Source: Dendrophyllia cribrosa | Taxonomy: Eukaryota; Cnidaria; Anthozoa; Scleractinia; Dendrophylliidae | Length of the DNA stretch: 64,000 nt | Reading direction: 5' to 3' | Assembly: GCA_024195265.1 (NCBI GenBank) | Contig: JAJLRJ010000014.1 | Location: 25,895,181-25,959,180, forward strand | Shown here: positions 59,061 to 64,000 of the stretch, piece after piece | Layout: each line of letters starts with the position of its first letter | Numbering within the stretch: position 1 is the stretch's first letter | Position numbers and translations under genes: made by a program | Notes under the pieces: model-generated | Seen by the model: only the letters and a program-made list of their open reading frames with translations | Told to the model about the DNA's origin: nothing | Database searches by the model: none

Positions 59061-60366
59061 CACCGGAATTTGAAACGAGCTATCTTGCCAACAGTGATGC
59101 TTTGTTGTCGGCAAATTTGCGAAAGAGCCATAATAAAAATTTATTGAACTATCTTGTTCGGCCCACATCAGGAAAACATTGGTCTTTCCCAATACAGACC
59201 ACAGTTTACAAAGTTATGTTTGTGTGGTGTGTTGTGCGTCTGTAATGAAAGTATTGGTTATTTTGAAAGACCGTTTTCGCGAGCCTCAAATCGCCAAAAT
59301 AATCATTTTTATCAGTTTTAAGAGCCCTAAATTTCGCCTTCAGCGAAGCTAGTTTTATAAACCGTTTATCCATACGACCCGAAAAAATCAAAGTACGATC
59401 CGTACGGTGTTTCACGGAGACAATTCATAAACGTTTATCAGCTCTCTCCCTCTCCCTTCTCCAGTAAAAAGCATCTGAGAGAAAGGAAATGCGGCTGTAT
59501 TCGTACAGATATAAACTGCTGGCTATTTACACAATGTAAAAAGAAATTCTTATTTGAATTGCAAATGCATAGATTAATTAACAATTCATTTTTCATTTTT
59601 TTATTCGCACCTTCACCACGAGGAAAGCGAAGGAGACTGACATGTTGACACTGAATTCTAGATTGCAAACGAAACTTTAATAACTTTAGTGTTGTTCGAG
59701 ATGAGGAACAAAGTCATCTGCTCCAGCATGCATCGACGATTTATTTTGTCAACACGTCGATGAATGACGATAACTTCAAAACGTCTTCTAAAACTACGTA
59801 CGTTAGGTAAGAAAATTATTATATTGTTATATAGTTTTCTTGCAGCATTTATTGAGAGTTGTTTTCAAGCAATAACTTAAACGGAAATTACTGATATAAC
59901 CATTGTATGTGGTTTGAGATACACAGACTGACGCGATATAGCAATTTTATTCTGGCCAATTTACACTGGACGCTATTCGATGTTATTATAGTCTACAACT
60001 AACATTTCAGCCATATTAACAATTGTCTCTTAAATAATCGGGTGAAAAGTAAACAACTTTTGTATATATTTTCAGGATACACACAGACGATCACTCTGGT
60101 ACATAATATCTGATGTGTTGGTATTGCAAGATATGGCAAAATAAATCGCGGATGAACAGTAGAATGCCCGGCCACTTACTTGCATTTCATTGAATATAAA
60201 TGGTTTTGGTTTTTGTTTTCATGTCTCGTTTTTTAGAACGTTGAGGGGTACGTCAATAAGTGTCCAGGTATTCTAAAATCGCTCCGTCTCAGTGGGGGCG
60301 ACTAAAAGCATAACCGTAAGAGCGCTTATAATCGACACAATCATAATAATAATAATTCATTTCCAG

Positions 60367-61982
60367 GTCAATGTCAGACAGACGCGGAATGGAAGAATGT
60401 GGCAGGCACCATCAACCTCTTCATGAATTGTTTCAGGAGGTGAAATTTGGAAAAGCATTTATGATTAGATGTAAGTCTTATGGGTTTCTGTATGAAAAAG
60501 ACAACAAATAGTTTCATATGACTCTCGGCGATAGTCAAGCGAGCAAAAGACGCGAGAGCGCGAACAAAGAGAAATGACTCAACCGCGACTTTCCCTGCGG
60601 AAAAAATAGACGACAACTCTCCGCCTAGAGTCGCATCCAACTGGTAGGCACGATTCGCTCGGGTTTTTCTCCCTCGCGACTATCCCTGGAAGAAATGAGA
60701 GAGAGACCAATCGTATTTTGGAAAAAATTAAATGGGTAAAAATAAGACCATCTATTTTGTCCCAGTAAATGTCAGTGTTATGAGATCCGAGACAACAAAT
60801 CTCCCTCGGAAGAAGTTTGGACCAGGGAGGGTGTGGGTGGAAGCTTTAGTCCCGTTTAACTTCCGGCCTACGATTCTTTTGTTAGACAGAAACATTACCC
60901 AGTGAATACGTATACTTACGTGATAGTTTTCTTTTATTAGGTTAAACACAGAAATGAGAAATCATGGCAGAGCTTCCGTCAATTTCGACATGATAATGTT
61001 GAAAGAGGTGAGTTGATCGATAAGTTTTAACCCGTAAATTCTAACTTGGGGATTAAAAAAAGAATGAAAACTGAGTTGATAGGTAAATAAGACAAATAAG
61101 CCACCGGAAGAAGATTCAAAAGGTGACTTTTTGAGCGTTTGCCCTTCGTTATTCGCATAACATTCCATTTGTGAAGTGTCAGCCCTCTGTGATTCACTCT
61201 GACAAAGGGCTGGCGCTCGAAACGTAACTTTTGAATCTTTCAAGGTGGCCAATTTACCTTAGCCCTAGTCAGCCTGGACTTTTTTTGAGTTCCTTCGTAA
61301 CTTCAAGAACATTAAGGCTATGACAATGAAACCTAGAGGGTACATAGTACGTCCAAAACTGTCTCCTTTTCGGTCCGCACAATGGAACGATGACGTCATA
61401 TGACGTAGTTATTAGGTAATTCGTTATACGGCCGCCATCTTGGATTTCTGAATTTTTTAAAAACCTCTTAAAAACCGTCCATATTGACGCAAAATTAATC
61501 AAAACCAATAAATAAACGCTAAATGACGTAAAAATACAAAAGTTATACCAATAAACATTGTTTTTCTTCATTCAAAGGTATAAATATGCAAATTTCAGAA
61601 AACATGGCTGTCAAAATCTTGTTGCCATGGAAACATCAAGTCACGTGATCAAAAAGTTGTCATATGAAATTGTTGCCAGATAAATTTTAGGAAAAGTCAC
61701 AAAGCTTGATGGCGTTTGAATACATATTAAAGAGGTTATGAATGTTTAACTTTGTGCCCCCCTCCCCCCCCCCCCCCCCCCCCCCCCAGGCCGAATAGGG
61801 TTAGTTATTAACTCAGTTTATAAAAAGGAAACATTCGTGTCTACCTTTATGATATTCAAAACGTGATGGCATTTATTGATATATTTTTGTGTTATTACTA
61901 TGCAGGATACAAGGGAACTATAAATGCCAGAATCAAGCAAGGAGGAAAGAAAGACAACGAACTTAAACAAAGAAAGAGGTAG
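60367..61982 (+). CDS. Weak candidate for a small multi-exon gene
   Basis: Three open segments have plausible splice borders: 60367-60470 (tttccag start, gtaagt end, ATG at 60371), 60941-61007 (ttttattag start, gtgagt end) and 61906-61982 (ctatgcag start, stop TAG). The last two join in phase as ERGYKGTINARIKQ and end in KQRKR. The first leaves in phase 1 and cannot join the second without meeting a stop, so an exon is missing or the first is not part of it. No family is recognised. Chance open segments of this size are common. Confidence 0.15.
61090..61262. repeat. Head-to-head repeat with hammerhead-like cores
   Basis: Plus strand 61199-61223 reads CTGACAA, a GGGC-loop-GCTC stem, then GAAAC. 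This matches the hammerhead ribozyme core layout (CTGANGA, stem II, GAAAC), except that the conserved G is A. An inverted, also degenerate, copy lies at about 61129-61157, and both are followed outward by ttttgaatctt and ggtggc. Hammerheads of this form are known from Penelope-like and other retroelements. Here it is probably a dead repeat. Confidence 0.45.
61759..61788. repeat. Poly-C tract
   Basis: A run of C with one or two interruptions. It is simple sequence of the same kind as the poly-G tract at 53862. Confidence 0.8.
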
Positions 61983-62308
61983 ATCGAGAAACTAGTTTTC
62001 TCAGTTCAGTGGATATAGAGTGTAACACAGATATAACAAACTTCGCCGCGCGGTTTAACGGACAAATTCCAGAACCAACTGATAAATGATAGCACAAAGA
62101 GAATGAAACCTCGAAATCGAATAACTGCATTGTTTCATCCATACATTTCTCGTTAACAGAAAAAAAAAACTATAGAAATATCCAGGGAACAGTTAGGCAA
62201 TTTTAACTTTAAGGATTAATGCTAAAGTAGAATAACAAATTCTCATTTGAATTCTCAATTGAATTCTCAATTCTCATTTGACCGTCTTACAATGTCGGCC
62301 CCTATAGA

Positions 62309-62446
62309 CCTTTCCCGCATTCCTGTGAACATAGGCACCAACTCGAGGCTGGGGTGGACAAAATACAGTGATTTGTATGAAATTGTCCACGCAAGCCTCG
62401 ACCTCGTTTCATTGTGTGTGCTCACTGGAGTGGAATGCGGGAAAGG
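62309..62446. repeat. Imperfect hairpin of about 138 bp
   Basis: cctttcccgcattcc at 62309-62323 is exactly inverted at 62432-62446. Further in, ctcgaggct and tggacaa pair with ttgtcca and agcctcgac. The open frame of 75 codons across it is probably incidental. The rest of 61983-63599 holds no gene that I can support. Confidence 0.6.
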
Positions 62447-63599
62447 TATATTGTGTCATCAGCAAGGACGTTAAAATCGAGGCGAATTGGAAAAAAGTTG
62501 TTTCACGGTTTTCATCAAGAGTAAGTAGAAGTAGATAACACTTATTTTCCAAGTGGAAATATCAAGCCACTTACGGCTCTCAAGCATACCTATGGCTGGA
62601 AAAAACGTCCAAAGAATGTATTGTTCTTGAGAATTGCCTAGAATAAACTAAACAAATAGGCATGCATGACCTTCGGTAGACACATGTACGCGTTGCGGAT
62701 CTATTTTCTCTTTTTTTTCCAAACAATACCAAACGTAAAAGGTCAATAAGGAATTCATTTATGGACGTGAAAATCGTACTCCGTGTCAAATTTTCAGTCA
62801 AAATTATAAGTTATTTTGCCTATTTAACATGTCAATTTTCAGTGAAGACTGGATTTTATGTACATGTTTTAAAACAACTTCTCAGTAAAAGCCGTTAGGG
62901 CATGCAATTCAACGCAGTTTGAAAATTGATTGTGCGTACCTCTGCAAAAGTCCTGGCTGCGCCCCTGAACATATCAACAAGGACATTGAAAGCGAGAGTA
63001 AAGTTTGGAAAATAAACGTATCGTTTTTTTAGTAAGAAATTAACAATTGTTTGTGAAGTTGATTTTCCACTTCGTTAAACTATAAGGCCATTTGTCTGTT
63101 TCGCTGTAGTTTTAGGCTGCTTGTCAGTTTTCAGTGAATGATGAAGTTGAGGCACACTTGTACCATTTAACAGGGAAGTCATTCGTTAGTTTTCAAACTG
63201 GGGAGTTTTACCATTCGTTTTTATTTGGAATTTTGGCTGTTTCTTGTTTTGAACTGACATTTGGTAGTGGAAATGGAACGTCATTTTTTCTGTTTTTAGT
63301 TTAAAGTTGGGTTGTTGGTCTGTGCCCACTAACGAAGGTTTTTAAGGTTTCGCTAATACAATATTGCAAAGAAATGAAGGCTCTTTTTCTGTTGTGAGTT
63401 CAATTTTGTCCAATTACGATTGCAAGTAAATTGTAGGTAAAAACACTATTTTTCAGTACAAATGTGAGAAAATTTGCTACCACCGATGTAGTTTTGGTAT
63501 TTTGTCATCTAAATATATGTGAAAAGTACATTCGGGTGGTGCGTCATATACAAAGTCCCGAGTTACTTCACAAAGAACATAACAGAGCGACAACAACAT

Positions 63600-64000
63600 T
63601 AAGAACTGATCCGCAGAAGAAGGAAAGTGCTGAACGGCATTGTACGATGGAATGTCAACTTTTTCCATTGTTACAACTAGTGATCTCATTGGCCTAGACT
63701 CAAAAACTACTAAAAAGTTAAGGTTCAAGGTGAATTTTGTCTAATTTTTTTAAGGTTTCAAGTACTTTGAGACCCAATCGCACAACATGCAATTTTTAAA
63801 AGATATTGTATTTGGGGAACTTCACCAAATAAGCAAATTATTAGCTATTGTCTTATGTTGTTCTGATTGGTTAAGCACGATCATTTCCTAAAATTTTTTT
63901 GACGCAAATTGATTTTCTTTATTTTTATACTGAAATATAATTATGAACCATCAGCCCCTCTTCTATTCTTGAAATCAAAGATATTCTATATGGAAAAGAG
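63600..64000 (-). repeat. Inverted duplication, copy 2
   Basis: It is the reverse complement of 55129-55530 and continues past the window end. The two copies bracket the terminal exon of the mucin-like gene and its 3' flank. Confidence 0.8.

Noticed and set aside
62247..62474. 75-codon frame across the hairpin at 62309-62446
   Set aside because: The region is an inverted repeat, and both strands give open frames by symmetry. No domain is visible.

Overview
The window is eukaryotic, probably from an anthozoan cnidarian (coral or sea anemone). That assignment is inference, based on intron-rich AT-rich DNA, a degenerate LINE 3' end, several families of short TTAA-flanked transposons, and a secreted mucin-like gene. 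Almost everything coding belongs to one very large gene on the + strand. It enters the window already in progress at base 1 and stops at 57381. Its 5' end and promoter lie outside the window.

Positions 1-24387 hold array 1: the tail of one unit, 17 complete units of a 1362-1363 bp cassette, and a truncated eighteenth exon A. Each cassette carries four small exons (252, 72, 102 and 72 bp) that encode Ser/Thr/Val-rich hexapeptide repeats (consensus SVSTSS). Positions 24388-42526 hold array 2, an older and more divergent version of the same cassette (1.37-1.43 kb). It has exon-length variation, lost exons, truncated exons, a 343-bp mini-cassette and insertions. Every exon in both arrays starts and ends in the same intron phase: the intron splits a serine codon as AG|Y. 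Any exon or whole cassette can therefore be added, lost or skipped without changing frame.

Positions 42527-57381 hold the unique 3' part of the gene. Three small Ser/Thr exons are followed by a von Willebrand factor C (VWC) module spread over three exons, then a terminal exon with a C-terminal cystine knot (CTCK) and a short polybasic tail. Joining all supported exons by hand gives one uninterrupted frame of about 127 exons and about 5,258 residues plus stop. The order PTS repeat, VWC, CTCK is the 3' end of a gel-forming-mucin-like secreted glycoprotein.

The large 3' introns and the 6.6 kb downstream are full of transposons. These include at least five TTAA-flanked inverted-repeat elements (one inside a LINE remnant, one with an unoccupied paralogous site nearby), foldback hairpins, a decayed hammerhead-ribozyme-like repeat, homopolymer tracts, and a roughly 400-bp inverted duplication on either side of the last exon. 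No tRNA, rRNA, CRISPR or operon structure was seen. Most long open frames in the arrays are shadows of the repeat.
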